DNA of 64,000 nt, from positions 298,166 through 362,165 of the forward strand of contig JADYYY010000011.1 in NCBI GenBank assembly GCA_020853395.1, given 5' to 3'. Under the pieces are notes generated by a model that was given only the letters and a program-made list of their open reading frames with translations, ran no database searches and was not told the DNA's origin. Every line of letters starts with the position of its first letter. Position 1 is the stretch's first letter. This document shows, piece by piece, positions 28,652 through 36,624 of the stretch. The translations under genes and the position numbers were made by a program. Source of the stretch: Acidobacteriota bacterium. Its GTDB lineage: Bacteria > Acidobacteriota > Vicinamibacteria > Vicinamibacterales > SCN-69-37.

Positions 28652-30058
28652 ATGGCCCGCGCGACGCTCGGCATCGTCATCGGCAACCGCGACTTCTTTC
28701 CGGACCAGCTCGTGAGCGAGGCTCGCCGCGACCTGCTCGCGCTCTTCGCCTCGCTCGACGTCGACGCCGTGCTGCTCGACGAGCAGGCGTCGAAGCTCGG
28801 CGCCGTCGAGACCTGGCAGCACGCCAGGGCGTGCGCCGATCTCTTCAGCCGCCACCGCAGCCGCATCGAGGGCGTGCTCGTCTGCCTGCCGAACTTCGGC
28901 GACGAGAAAGGGGTGGCGGATGCCCTGAAGCTCGCGGCGCTCGACGTTCCGGTGCTCGTCCAGGCCTATCCGGACGATCTGCAGCAATTGCACGTGGCGC
29001 GCCGCCGCGACGCCTTCTGCGGAAAGATCTCCGTCTGCAACAACCTCCGGCAGTACGGCATACCGTACAGCCTCACCGCGTCGCACACCGTCGGCATCTC
29101 GTCGGACGAGTTCCGGCGGGAGCTCCTCGAGTTCCTCGGCGTATGCCGCGTCGTCGGCGGCCTGCGACGTGCGCGGATCGGCGCGATCGGCGCCCGGCCC
29201 AACGCCTTCAACACGACCCGCTACAGCGAGAAGCTGCTCGAGGCCACCGGCGTCAGCGTCAGCACGCTCGACCTCTCCGAAGTGCTCGAAGGCGCCCGCC
29301 GGATCGCCGACGACGACCCGCGCGTGCGCCAGAAGCTGGCGGAGATCCAGGGCTACGCGGCCGCGCCCGGGGTGCCCAATCCCTCCCTCGTCCTCATGGC
29401 CAAGTTCGGCATCGTCGTGCTCGACTGGATGACGGCGCTCGACCTCGACGCGTCGGCCATCCAGTGCTGGAGCTCCCTGCAGAAGAACTACGGCGTGAAC
29501 TGCTGCACGATCATGAGCATGATGAGCGAGAAGCTCATGCCGAGCGCGTGCGAGGTGGACGTGGCCGGCACGGTCGCGATGTACGCGCTGCAACTGGCGT
29601 CGGGCAGGCCGAGCGCGCTCGTGGACTGGAACAACAACTACGGGAACGACCCGAACAAGTGCGTTTTCTTTCATTGCGGCAACTGGGCGAAGGCATTCCT
29701 GCCGGACATCGAGATCGGCACGGCGCCGATCCTCGGGTCCATCCTGGGCGAAGCCAACACGTACGGCGCGCTCGCCGGCCGGACGCCGAGCGGCCCGGTC
29801 ACCTTCGGACGGATATCGACCGACGATCGCCACGGCCGGATCATGGCCTACGTCGGTGAGGGTCGATTCACCGACGACGAGCTGAAGACGTTCGGCAACC
29901 GGGCCGTGGTCGAGGTGCCGGATCTGCAGAAGCTCATGCGCGTGATCTGCCGCCGCGGCTTCGAGCATCACGCCGCCATGAACGGTTCGCATTCGGCCGG
30001 CGTGCTCGTCGAGGCGTTCGAGCAGTACCTCGGCTGGGACGTCTACCGTCACAGCTAG
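28652..30058 (+). CDS. L-fucose/L-arabinose isomerase family protein
   Basis: 468 aa; AGGGGACG precedes ATG 28652. The family fold is supported by the Rossmann-like N-domain ([18 protein letters not shown]), the middle [38 protein letters not shown] with a Glu-containing [40 protein letters not shown], and a C-terminal His cluster ([14 protein letters not shown]). Glu and His residues are suitably placed for the Mn-binding isomerase site. Members convert aldoses to ketoses, including fucose, arabinose and, in one branch, sulfoquinovose. As the last gene of the operon it probably makes the ketose for the FGGY kinase. Confidence 0.82.
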   Translation: MARATLGIVIGNRDFFPDQLVSEARRDLLALFASLDVDAVLLDEQASKLGAVETWQHARACADLFSRHRSRIEGVLVCLPNFGDEKGVADALKLAALDVPVLVQAYPDDLQQLHVARRRDAFCGKISVCNNLRQYGIPYSLTASHTVGISSDEFRRELLEFLGVCRVVGGLRRARIGAIGARPNAFNTTRYSEKLLEATGVSVSTLDLSEVLEGARRIADDDPRVRQKLAEIQGYAAAPGVPNPSLVLMAKFGIVVLDWMTALDLDASAIQCWSSLQKNYGVNCCTIMSMMSEKLMPSACEVDVAGTVAMYALQLASGRPSALVDWNNNYGNDPNKCVFFHCGNWAKAFLPDIEIGTAPILGSILGEANTYGALAGRTPSGPVTFGRISTDDRHGRIMAYVGEGRFTDDELKTFGNRAVVEVPDLQKLMRVICRRGFEHHAAMNGSHSAGVLVEAFEQYLGWDVYRHS

Positions 30059-30291
30059 GTCGAGACGCTCGAGGACTCGCGCGTCTTCCTCCACGGGATC
30101 CTTTCCTGGCGAAGCGGTACCGGCCGGCGCTCGATCTGGGCTATGCTCGTTGGACCGCCACCGAGCCGAGGGCGGCGAGACTGTCTCGGAAAGGCCTGGC
30201 GGTGGCGCGTGGCGTCGAGCGTGACGTGGTCGCGCGGTCGAGGATGTTTCGCGAGACCTGGATCGGCCGGTCAGGCGGATCGCCGTGGCAC

Positions 30292-30486
30292 TCAGCTCTG
30301 GCTGCCGTCACGCCGGATCGACCAGCGCTCGTCGCAGCGCCGGCATCGGTAGAAATCGATGGACGAGTCGGTGCTCATGTCCTCGAGCCACTGAATCCGT
30401 CGCGAGCCGCACTTCGGGCACCGTGCGCCGATCGGCGTGACATCGAACGCCGCCTTGGCCGGCTGCCGGCGCTTCGGTGGCATCAT
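30292..30486 (-). CDS. Small zinc-ribbon protein
   Basis: 64 aa starting MMPPKRRQPAKAAFDVTPIG. Two CxxC pairs, RCPKCGS and YRCRRCDERW, about 21 residues apart, form a zinc-ribbon resembling the DNA- or RNA-binding ribbons of TFIIS or ribosomal type. The N-terminus is basic. A weak purine stretch precedes the start. It lies alone between the sugar operon and the winged-helix gene, on the opposite strand. Its role is unknown, and because it is short the call rests mainly on the cysteine pattern. Confidence 0.55.
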   Translation of the reverse strand: MMPPKRRQPAKAAFDVTPIGARCPKCGSRRIQWLEDMSTDSSIDFYRCRRCDERWSIRRDGSQS

Positions 30487-30523
30487 CGCTTCGACCGATT
30501 GTCTGGGAGCGGATGACTGCACG

Positions 30524-30600
30524 TTCAGCACGCCGGCTGACCTGAAGGGACGTCGCAGCCTCGGATCGCGCCGGAACGCCTTGACATCTTCTGACACGCC
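30524..30600 (+). promoter_or_regulatory. Upstream block with 10-bp-spaced TGACA repeats (copy A)
   Basis: The block begins TTCAGCACGC, contains GATCGCGCCGGAA, and ends with TGACA at 30582-30586 and again at 30592-30596. A closely similar block lies at 33688-33764 with the same order and spacing. Direct repeats one helical turn apart are the usual target of OmpR/PhoB-type winged-helix proteins, and the gene 70 bases downstream encodes such a domain. TTGACA (30581-30586) could also serve as a -35 element. Confidence 0.45.
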
Positions 30601-30670
30601 TCCCCCTGTATTCCGGAGAAGGCGGGAGCCTTCTGTAAATGTTCCTGCCGGCACGTCCGTAAGACGCTCT

Positions 30671-32977
30671 GTGCCTCCAGCCGTCCCATCGGAACCCCGC
30701 GGCTATGCCTTCGGCCCGTTCGTGCTCGACCGGGTGAAGCGCCGGCTGCTTCGCGACGGCCAGCCCGTGCCCGTCACGTCGAAGACGCTGGACGTGCTGT
30801 TGGTGCTCGTCGCCCGCCGCGATCGGATCGTGCCGAAGGACGAGCTGCTGGAACTGGTGTGGGGAGATCGGATCGTCGAGGAGAACAACCTGTTCCGGCA
30901 GATCTCTCGCGTCCGGAAGGCGCTCGACGAGCGGCCCGACGAGCACCGCTACATCGTCACGTTGCCGAACGAGGGCTATCGGTTCGTGGCGGACGTCAGC
31001 GAGTGGTCCGAGGCGCTGCAGGCGGAACCAGCCGCCGAAGCGCGACCCGACGCGCCAGACGTCGTAGAGGACCAGCGCGAGCCAGCCGCGGCGAGCCTTC
31101 CGGCGTCGGCGCCGCCGCCGGTCCGCCGCTACGGATTGGCCGCCGGCCTGCTCGCGATCGTCGGCCTCGTCCTCGCCCTGCTCGTCTTCGGCCCGCGCAC
31201 GACTGCCTCGCGCGCCGCCGCGTCGCCTCCCGTGCTCACGCAGATCACGTTCGATCCAGGGTTCTCGAGGCAACCGGCCTGGTCGCCGACCGGGCAGGCC
31301 GTGGTGTTCGTATCGGATCGCTCGGGGAATCCCGATCTCTGGATCAAGCGGCTCGACGACGGCAGCCTCGTACAGGCATCCAGTACTCCGTGGGCCGAGT
31401 CGACGCCCTCGTGGTCACCCGACGGCAAGCAGCTCGCGTATCGCTCGAGCCGGGACGGCGGAGGGATCTACGTTACCGACGTCGGCGGATCGTCCGAGCG
31501 GCGGATCGCCACGTTCGGATACGCGCCGCAGTGGTCGCCGGACGGCGCCGTCATCCTGTTCAGCTCGCGGCCGGGCGGCCCTTCGGTCGGGCCGGTGAGC
31601 CTCTTCATCGTGGGCCTCGATGGCCAGCCGCCGAGGCCCGCCCGGCCCGACATCACCAAGCTCGTCGAACCCGTGGGCGCTGCATGGCATCCGGACGGGC
31701 GGCTGTCCATCCTGGGCCGCGACGATGTCGGATTCGTGCTCGCGACGGCACCGCCCTTCGAGGGCACGCCAGTGATGTCGCTCCACCAGCAGGCGTTCCA
31801 AGATGCGCTGCGCAGGCAGCGCGTCGAGTTCGGACGCTTCCGATGGGCGCCGCCGGGCAACGCCATCTACCTCGAAGGCACGACCGGAGGGGTCGCGAAC
31901 ATCTGGCGGATCCCGATCGACCCGGCGACGAACGAAGCGACTGGCGGACCCGAGCGTGTGACCATCGGGGTCGGCGCCGACGTGAACATGGCCGTGGCTC
32001 GTGACGGCCGCCTCATGTTCACCACGCGCACGTCGCGATCTCGGATGTGGGCGTTCCGGTTCGATCCGGCGGTCGGCCGGCTGCTCGACGGAGGCACCCC
32101 GCTCACGTCCGGCGTTCCCGGCGAGCTGAATGCGGACGCTTCGAACGACGGGAAGGAGATCGCCTACAGCATCGTGCGGGGCGATCAGCACGAAGTCTGG
32201 ACGCGGCGGCTGGACCAGGGCGCCGATACGTTGCTCTTCAAGGGGACGGGAGGGACGTTCAGCAAGCCGAGGTGGTCTGCCGACGATCGGCACGTGGTCC
32301 TGTCGCGGCGGTGGACCGCGCCGGAAGGCGGCTCGGCGAAGGTGGAGCTGATCCAAGTGTCGCCGGCATCGAAGGCGGTGCGCGTCGTGCCGCTCGACGA
32401 TCAGCAGTACTTCGTGCCGAGCGACCTGGCGGCGGACGGCCGTACCATCCTCGGCGCGTGCCAGCAGCAAGCCGGCGATCCCGTCAAGCTCTGCGCCGCG
32501 CGCCTCTCGGCCGATGCCAAGGCGGTCGCCGTGACGGTGCTGGCCGCCGATCCCGTGCGAGAGCTCCGCAACGCGCACTTCTCGCCCGATCACCGCTGGA
32601 TTCTCTTTCAGGCGCTGGATCGGCGCCCTCAGGGAACGTCGTCGTTGTACGTCATGCCCGCGTCCGGCGGCACCTGGGTAGCGATCAGCTCCGGTGGCAG
32701 CTTCGACGACAAACCTCGCTGGTCGCCGGATGGCAGGACGGTCTACTACGTGTCGGACCGCAACGGCGGCTTCCGGAACCTCTGGGGACGTCGTTTCGAC
32801 GGCACGGCGGGCCTGCCATCGGGCGATCCCTTCCCGGTGACCGCGTTCACGAGCGACGAGCGAACCATCTCGGGCGACGCGCGGAACATGGACATCGCTC
32901 TGACCAGCACGCGGCTGCTGCTGCCCATCACGGAATCGACCGGCCAGCTCTGGATGCTCGAATCGTCGGCTCCATGA
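30671..32977 (+). CDS. Membrane-bound winged-helix regulator with PD40/TolB-like beta-propeller (CadC/ToxR type)
   Basis: 768 aa from a GTG at 30671; no strong Shine-Dalgarno, and the frame is open upstream, so the start is tentative. Residues 10-105 are an OmpR/CadC-type DNA-binding domain (YAFGPFVLDRVKRRLLRDGQ, LLELVWGDRIVEENNLFRQI, YIVTLPNEGYRFVADV). A single membrane helix follows (about 154-175). The rest is a WD40-like PD40 propeller with repeats such as PAWSPTGQAVVFVSDRSGNPD, PSWSPDGKQLAYRSSRDGG and PRWSPDGRTVYYVSDRNGG, presumably periplasmic. This layout is greatly expanded in Acidobacteria and would couple an envelope signal directly to transcription. A hairpin AGAAGGC-GGGA-GCCTTCT (30617-30634) lies upstream. 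Confidence 0.85.
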   Translation: MPPAVPSEPRGYAFGPFVLDRVKRRLLRDGQPVPVTSKTLDVLLVLVARRDRIVPKDELLELVWGDRIVEENNLFRQISRVRKALDERPDEHRYIVTLPNEGYRFVADVSEWSEALQAEPAAEARPDAPDVVEDQREPAAASLPASAPPPVRRYGLAAGLLAIVGLVLALLVFGPRTTASRAAASPPVLTQITFDPGFSRQPAWSPTGQAVVFVSDRSGNPDLWIKRLDDGSLVQASSTPWAESTPSWSPDGKQLAYRSSRDGGGIYVTDVGGSSERRIATFGYAPQWSPDGAVILFSSRPGGPSVGPVSLFIVGLDGQPPRPARPDITKLVEPVGAAWHPDGRLSILGRDDVGFVLATAPPFEGTPVMSLHQQAFQDALRRQRVEFGRFRWAPPGNAIYLEGTTGGVANIWRIPIDPATNEATGGPERVTIGVGADVNMAVARDGRLMFTTRTSRSRMWAFRFDPAVGRLLDGGTPLTSGVPGELNADASNDGKEIAYSIVRGDQHEVWTRRLDQGADTLLFKGTGGTFSKPRWSADDRHVVLSRRWTAPEGGSAKVELIQVSPASKAVRVVPLDDQQYFVPSDLAADGRTILGACQQQAGDPVKLCAARLSADAKAVAVTVLAADPVRELRNAHFSPDHRWILFQALDRRPQGTSSLYVMPASGGTWVAISSGGSFDDKPRWSPDGRTVYYVSDRNGGFRNLWGRRFDGTAGLPSGDPFPVTAFTSDERTISGDARNMDIALTSTRLLLPITESTGQLWMLESSAP

Positions 32978-33005
32978 GCGCACGGTGCTGCGCCGGCCGC
33001 CAGTC

Positions 33006-33329
33006 CTATCGTGCGCTCGCCTTGCCGGCCAGGGCGGTCGCCACCCGTTGGCCCTGCTCGAAGTAGTACTCGACCTCGACGGCGTCGCCGCTCGAGAGCG
33101 ATCCCGTCTTCTCGGTGCTCGACGTGAGACGGAACGTGATCTCGGTCTGCTTGTTGTCCGCCGGGACGATCACCGCGGATTCCGCGCCGACGCTCTTGAT
33201 CGTGCCCTTCAGCTTCGAGGTCTTCCGCTGCATCGACGCCGCCGATGACGGTGAGGCGCCGGCCAGATGGGCCGGTGCAACGGCGCTGGACAGGACGCAG
33301 AGCAATAGACAGATGGGGAGACTCTTCAT
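33006..33329 (-). CDS. Small exported protein, paralogue of 7263-7598
   Basis: 107 aa; GAGG lies about 9 bases before ATG 33329. A signal peptide (MKSLPICLLLCVLSSAVAPA) precedes a beta-rich domain sharing LKGTIKSV, AVIVPADNK and YYFEQGQRVATALAGK with the protein at 7263. It is convergent with the winged-helix/propeller gene, 28 bases apart. Function unknown; conservation of the C-terminal YYFEQGQR segment suggests a binding surface. Confidence 0.75.
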   Translation of the reverse strand: MKSLPICLLLCVLSSAVAPAHLAGASPSSAASMQRKTSKLKGTIKSVGAESAVIVPADNKQTEITFRLTSSTEKTGSLSSGDAVEVEYYFEQGQRVATALAGKASAR

Positions 33330-33849
33330 GTGCGACTACCTCTGGAGACGGAGTGTGTGCATGGCGCGGCGGCGCTGCGTGCGGAGGACGCCGTGGTCTT
33401 CCTCTGACCACGCGCTCTGACCACGCGCGCGCTCAGCATCCGGGCCGATGGCCACGAAGCTCGCCAGCGTGCGGCGCGCCGGGCAAGACGGCACCGCGGT
33501 CGTGCGTGCCGGCAGCGCCGTGGAAACCCTCGACCGCAGCCACGCGGTGGTGGCGACGAACGCGGCCGGCCGGGACGACGTTCGGTTGCTCGACGTTCGC
33601 GCGAAAACGTGCGGACGATCGAAGGAGTTCTGCGGGCCGGCCATCGCTCGTGCTGCACACAAGTGTCCGCCCGCCGGCCGGCGAATCTTCAGCACGCGGT
33701 CTGACTACTTCAGACACGGACGCTGCGATCGCGCCGGAATCGCCTGACATCGTCTGACAGGAGCTGTTCTAGGCGTCAAATGGATCGAGACGCGCTGAGC
33801 CGTCACCGATTCACGACGACGGCGACGGTGTACGGCTGGGCAGGTTCTC
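33330..33849. other. Intergenic region without convincing gene
   Basis: 520 bases. Several overlapping alternative-frame ORFs of about 100 codons exist but none resembles a protein family. The only structured element is the promoter-like block at 33688-33764, which has no winged-helix gene downstream of it. Confidence 0.45.
33688..33764 (+). promoter_or_regulatory. Second copy of the TGACA-repeat block (copy B), orphan
   Basis: Starts TTCAGCACGC, contains CGATCGCGCCGGAA, and has TGACA at 33745-33749 and 33755-33759. The distance from the first to the last conserved part differs from copy A (30524-30600) by a single base. No gene starts on this strand downstream within the gap, so it may be a promoter relic or a distal binding site. 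Confidence 0.4.
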
Positions 33850-34815
33850 TCAGAAGGCGACGGCGTCGGCGCCTTTCAGGCCGAGCCAGCGGCGCACGTC
33901 GGCGGGCGTCGCGATCTCGTACCCGAGCGCTTCCACGATGCCCCGGATCTTCGCGACCTGCTCCGCGTTCGACGCCGCCAGTTTCCCGGGAGCGATGTAC
34001 AGCGAGTCCTCGAGCCCGACGCGGACCGATCCGCCCAGCAGCACCGACTGCGTGGCGAAGGGCATCTGGAAGCGGCCGGCCGCCAGCACGGACCAGAGGT
34101 AGTCGGCGCCGAACAACCGGTCGGCTGTGTCCTTCATGAACATCAGGTTGGCCGGGTCAGGGGCGATGCCGCCCAGCACGCCGAAGATCATCTGGACGAA
34201 GAAGGGCGGTTTCACCCGCTGCCGTTCGACGAAGTGCGCCAGGTTGTAGAGGTGCCCGACGTCGTAGCACTCGTGTTCGAAGCGGCACCCGTGCTCGTCG
34301 CCGAGCACGGTCAGGATCCTCGCGATGTCGCGGAACGTGTTCTTGAACACGAAGTCTTCGGTCGCGCGCAGGTACGGCTCCTCCCAGTCGAACCGCCACG
34401 AGCTGTACCGGTTGGCCAGCGGGAAGATGCCGAAGTTGATGCTGCCCATGTTGAGCGAGCACATCTCCGGGCGCAGCGCCACCGGAGCCGCCAGGCGCTC
34501 GTCGACCGTCATGTTCAGGCCGCCGCCCGTCGTGACGTTCATCACCACGTCGGAGCGTTCCTTGATGCGGGAGAGATAGGCGCGGAAGTGCGCGGGGTCG
34601 GGAGACGGTCGCCCGTCGCGCGGATCGCGCGCGTGCACGTGCAGGATCGCGGCGCCGGCTCCAGCCGCGTCGACGCCCTGGCGCGCCAGATCGTCGGGAT
34701 GGAAGGGAAGCGCCGGCGACATCGTCGGCGTGTGGATCCCGCCCGTCAGCGCGCAGGAGATGATCACCTTCCTGCGGCGTCCGTCGCGCACGTCGGGCGA
34801 GGCCGCTCCCGTCAT
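33850..34815 (-). CDS. BKACE family (beta-keto acid cleavage enzyme, DUF849)
   Basis: 321 aa from ATG 34815. BKACE signatures: KVIISCALTGGIHTPTMSPALP, AAGAGAAILHVHARDPRDGRPSPD (zinc-binding HVH), MCSLNMGSINFG, FEHECYDVGHLYNL, and SVRVGLEDSLYIAPGKLA. The zinc ligands (two His in HVH, Glu in FEHE) are all present. Family members condense a beta-keto acid with acetyl-CoA to give acetoacetate plus a new CoA ester; 3-keto-5-aminohexanoate cleavage is the founding case. It starts 6 bases after the stop of the MetE-like gene, so the two form an operon. Substrate unknown. Confidence 0.85.
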   Translation of the reverse strand: MTGAASPDVRDGRRRKVIISCALTGGIHTPTMSPALPFHPDDLARQGVDAAGAGAAILHVHARDPRDGRPSPDPAHFRAYLSRIKERSDVVMNVTTGGGLNMTVDERLAAPVALRPEMCSLNMGSINFGIFPLANRYSSWRFDWEEPYLRATEDFVFKNTFRDIARILTVLGDEHGCRFEHECYDVGHLYNLAHFVERQRVKPPFFVQMIFGVLGGIAPDPANLMFMKDTADRLFGADYLWSVLAAGRFQMPFATQSVLLGGSVRVGLEDSLYIAPGKLAASNAEQVAKIRGIVEALGYEIATPADVRRWLGLKGADAVAF

Positions 34816-34821
34816 CCCGTT

Positions 34822-36024
34822 TCACCGGTCGGCGTTCTTGGGCACGATGTCCGTCTGCAGCGTCGGATTCGCCGCCGGAATCGGCGACTCCGGCAGGCCC
34901 AGCTCGCGGCGGACGATGTTCGCCCCTTGGGCGATGGCCGTCGTCTTGAAGAACGCGATGTCGCGGTTGCAGCCCTGGCGGCCGAACCCGCAGTCGCTCG
35001 AGACGATGAGCTGCTCGGGGGCGATGTGCTCGAGCGCCTTGCGGATGCGCGCGGCGATGTCCTCCGGCCGATCCACCTGCAGCGTTCGGTGGCTGCAGAC
35101 GCCGACCGCGATCTTCTTCGGCAGCCGGCCCTTCATCGCCCCGAACAGCTCGATCTCGCGGAAGTTCCGGTCCGTCATCTCCACGGTCCACACGTCCGCG
35201 CGCATCTCGCCGAGATACTTGTCGAACGACGCCTTGTAGCTGTCGTTCTCGATCACGCGCTGCATGTTCGGGTTGCCCCAGCACGTGTGCACCCACAGCT
35301 CCACGTCGTCGAGCCCCTGGACCTCGCGGTTGTAGGCGTCGACCATGAACTTCACCTCGTCGCTGTCGGCGCCGTAGGTGTTCGCCCAGAAGTGCAGCGT
35401 CGGCTCCTCGATCTGGATGAGCCGGCAGCCCGCGTCGCGCAGCGCGAGCAGCTCCTTGTTCATCGCTTCGGCCATGTCCCAGATGACCTGCCGATGGTCC
35501 GTGTACTTGTCGGTGTGGACGTCGAGGAACAGCCCCATCACCTGCGAGCAGCAGGTGCCGAACTTCACCGGCCGGCTGGCGCGGACCTGCGCCATGCGCC
35601 AGATCTTCGGGTAGTCGAGCGGCCGGTGCTGGATCTCGTCGACGACGCGCGGCCAGCGCCAGCCCGTGTAGATCTCGTTGAGCAGCGTGCCCGGCGGATA
35701 CCGAAGCCAGGGCGATCGCGTCTCCTCGGACTGGAGGTAATCGCCTTCGAACCCTGCCCAGCGCTGAATCGGATAGTGATGCCACGACCGCCCGGCCATG
35801 TCATCGTCGCAATGCAGGTCGCCGTGCGTGACGATGTCGAGGCCGGCACGCTCTTCGTCGCCGATGACGACGGTGAGCGCGTCGCCGAACTTCTCGCGGT
35901 AGTGCACGTCCATCATGCACGTGTCGAGCGGCTTGCCCCACATGCTCACGTCGAACCACCGCGGGCGCGGCCACGAGCCCGTGATCGTCGTCGGCAGCAT
36001 CAGGTCCTTGGTGACGGTCAGCAT
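34822..36024 (-). CDS. MetE-like (cobalamin-independent methionine synthase family) core protein
   Basis: 400 aa. The N-terminus (PTTITGSWPRPRWF) and motifs IQIEEPTLHFWA, WVHTCWGNPN and IVSSDCGFGRQG correspond to the C-terminal catalytic domain of MetE, with candidate zinc ligands His and Cys in WVHTCWG and Cys in SSDCGFG. The N-terminal half of full MetE is absent, as in core-MetE and related uncharacterised members, so methyl transfer to homocysteine is only one option; other MetE-like proteins act on different C-S or C-C substrates. First gene of an operon with a BKACE enzyme. An ATCGG repeat tract begins about 12 bases upstream. Confidence 0.8.
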   Translation of the reverse strand: MLTVTKDLMLPTTITGSWPRPRWFDVSMWGKPLDTCMMDVHYREKFGDALTVVIGDEERAGLDIVTHGDLHCDDDMAGRSWHHYPIQRWAGFEGDYLQSEETRSPWLRYPPGTLLNEIYTGWRWPRVVDEIQHRPLDYPKIWRMAQVRASRPVKFGTCCSQVMGLFLDVHTDKYTDHRQVIWDMAEAMNKELLALRDAGCRLIQIEEPTLHFWANTYGADSDEVKFMVDAYNREVQGLDDVELWVHTCWGNPNMQRVIENDSYKASFDKYLGEMRADVWTVEMTDRNFREIELFGAMKGRLPKKIAVGVCSHRTLQVDRPEDIAARIRKALEHIAPEQLIVSSDCGFGRQGCNRDIAFFKTTAIAQGANIVRRELGLPESPIPAANPTLQTDIVPKNADR

Positions 36025-36035
36025 GGGCAGATTCT

Positions 36036-36080
36036 AAAGCATCGGGACGTTGGGCATCGGGACATCGGCCATCTGGCCAG
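36036..36080. repeat. ATCGG-polarity repeat tract (short)
   Basis: Degenerate units CATCGGGAC, GCATCGGGACATCGGCCATC read ATCGG on the + strand. It lies between the MetE-like start and the end of the four-helix-bundle pseudogene. The opposite-polarity tract on the other side of the pseudogene is at 36548-36624. Confidence 0.65.
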
Positions 36081-36086
36081 CGGCCA

Positions 36087-36434
36087 TCAACAGCGTGCCT
36101 TCGCGGTGTTGCGCGATGCGGTGAAGATGCGGACGAGCTGTCGGCTCTCGTCCATGAGTGACGCGATTCCAGGGAGCGCGCGCGGAGTGTGGAGGTCCTG
36201 AATGTACTCGAGCCAGAATGTGCACTCGTCGGCCTCTTCGATCACGACGCCTAGCTTCGCGACGAACTCACGTCGAAATCTCGCGAGTCCGGCCGCGCGG
36301 TGGTTGGCAGCGACGGACTCGTCAACTGCGCGGCGGCGTTCTTGAGCGGCGGTCCGGTGCCTAGCAAGATGCCGAGCCGCGCGGTCGCCACCGCAAACGC
36401 CTTCGTGCCGTTGGCACAGCTCGGAATGTGTCAT
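36087..36434 (-). pseudogene. Four-helix bundle protein gene (TIGR02436-like) with compensating frameshifts
   Basis: The frame as it stands encodes 115 aa, beginning MTHSELCQR. Residues from about 41 on (DESVAANHRAAGLARFRREF, AKLGVVIEEADECTFWLE, ESRQLVRIFTASR) match the family well. The stretch between is wrong in this frame, but dropping one C from CGGCACG restores TKAFAVATARLG, the expected first helix; a second change must restore the frame before DESVAAN. So the gene has two compensating indels and a scrambled first helix. Such proteins are known from rRNA intervening sequences and scattered intergenic sites. It is flanked on both sides by repeat arms of opposite polarity. Confidence 0.6.
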
Positions 36435-36547
36435 GCCGTAGTGGGGGCACGTCTCGTGCCACGGCGCAGTCCACCGCAACGCCAACGTCACACCAGCGCC
36501 GATCGCAAAACCTGCAACACGCAATTCGACCGCCGGCACACGGTGGT

Positions 36548-36624
36548 CCGACGTCCCGATGCGCGATGCCCCGCTGCCCCGATGCCGATGCCCCGATATC
36601 CCGATGTTCGATAACCCGATGCCC
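36548..36624. repeat. CCGAT-polarity repeat tract
   Basis: Units such as CCCCGATGCC, CCCCGATATC and ACCCGATGCC follow each other up to the start codon of the ypdA-like gene, whose candidate ATGs at 36604, 36619 and 36625 lie in or next to repeat units. Confidence 0.65.

Noticed and set aside
33448..33747. 99-codon open frame in the gap after the small exported protein
   Set aside because: No Shine-Dalgarno, no recognisable motif, overlapping open frames on both strands, and it runs through the promoter-like block B.
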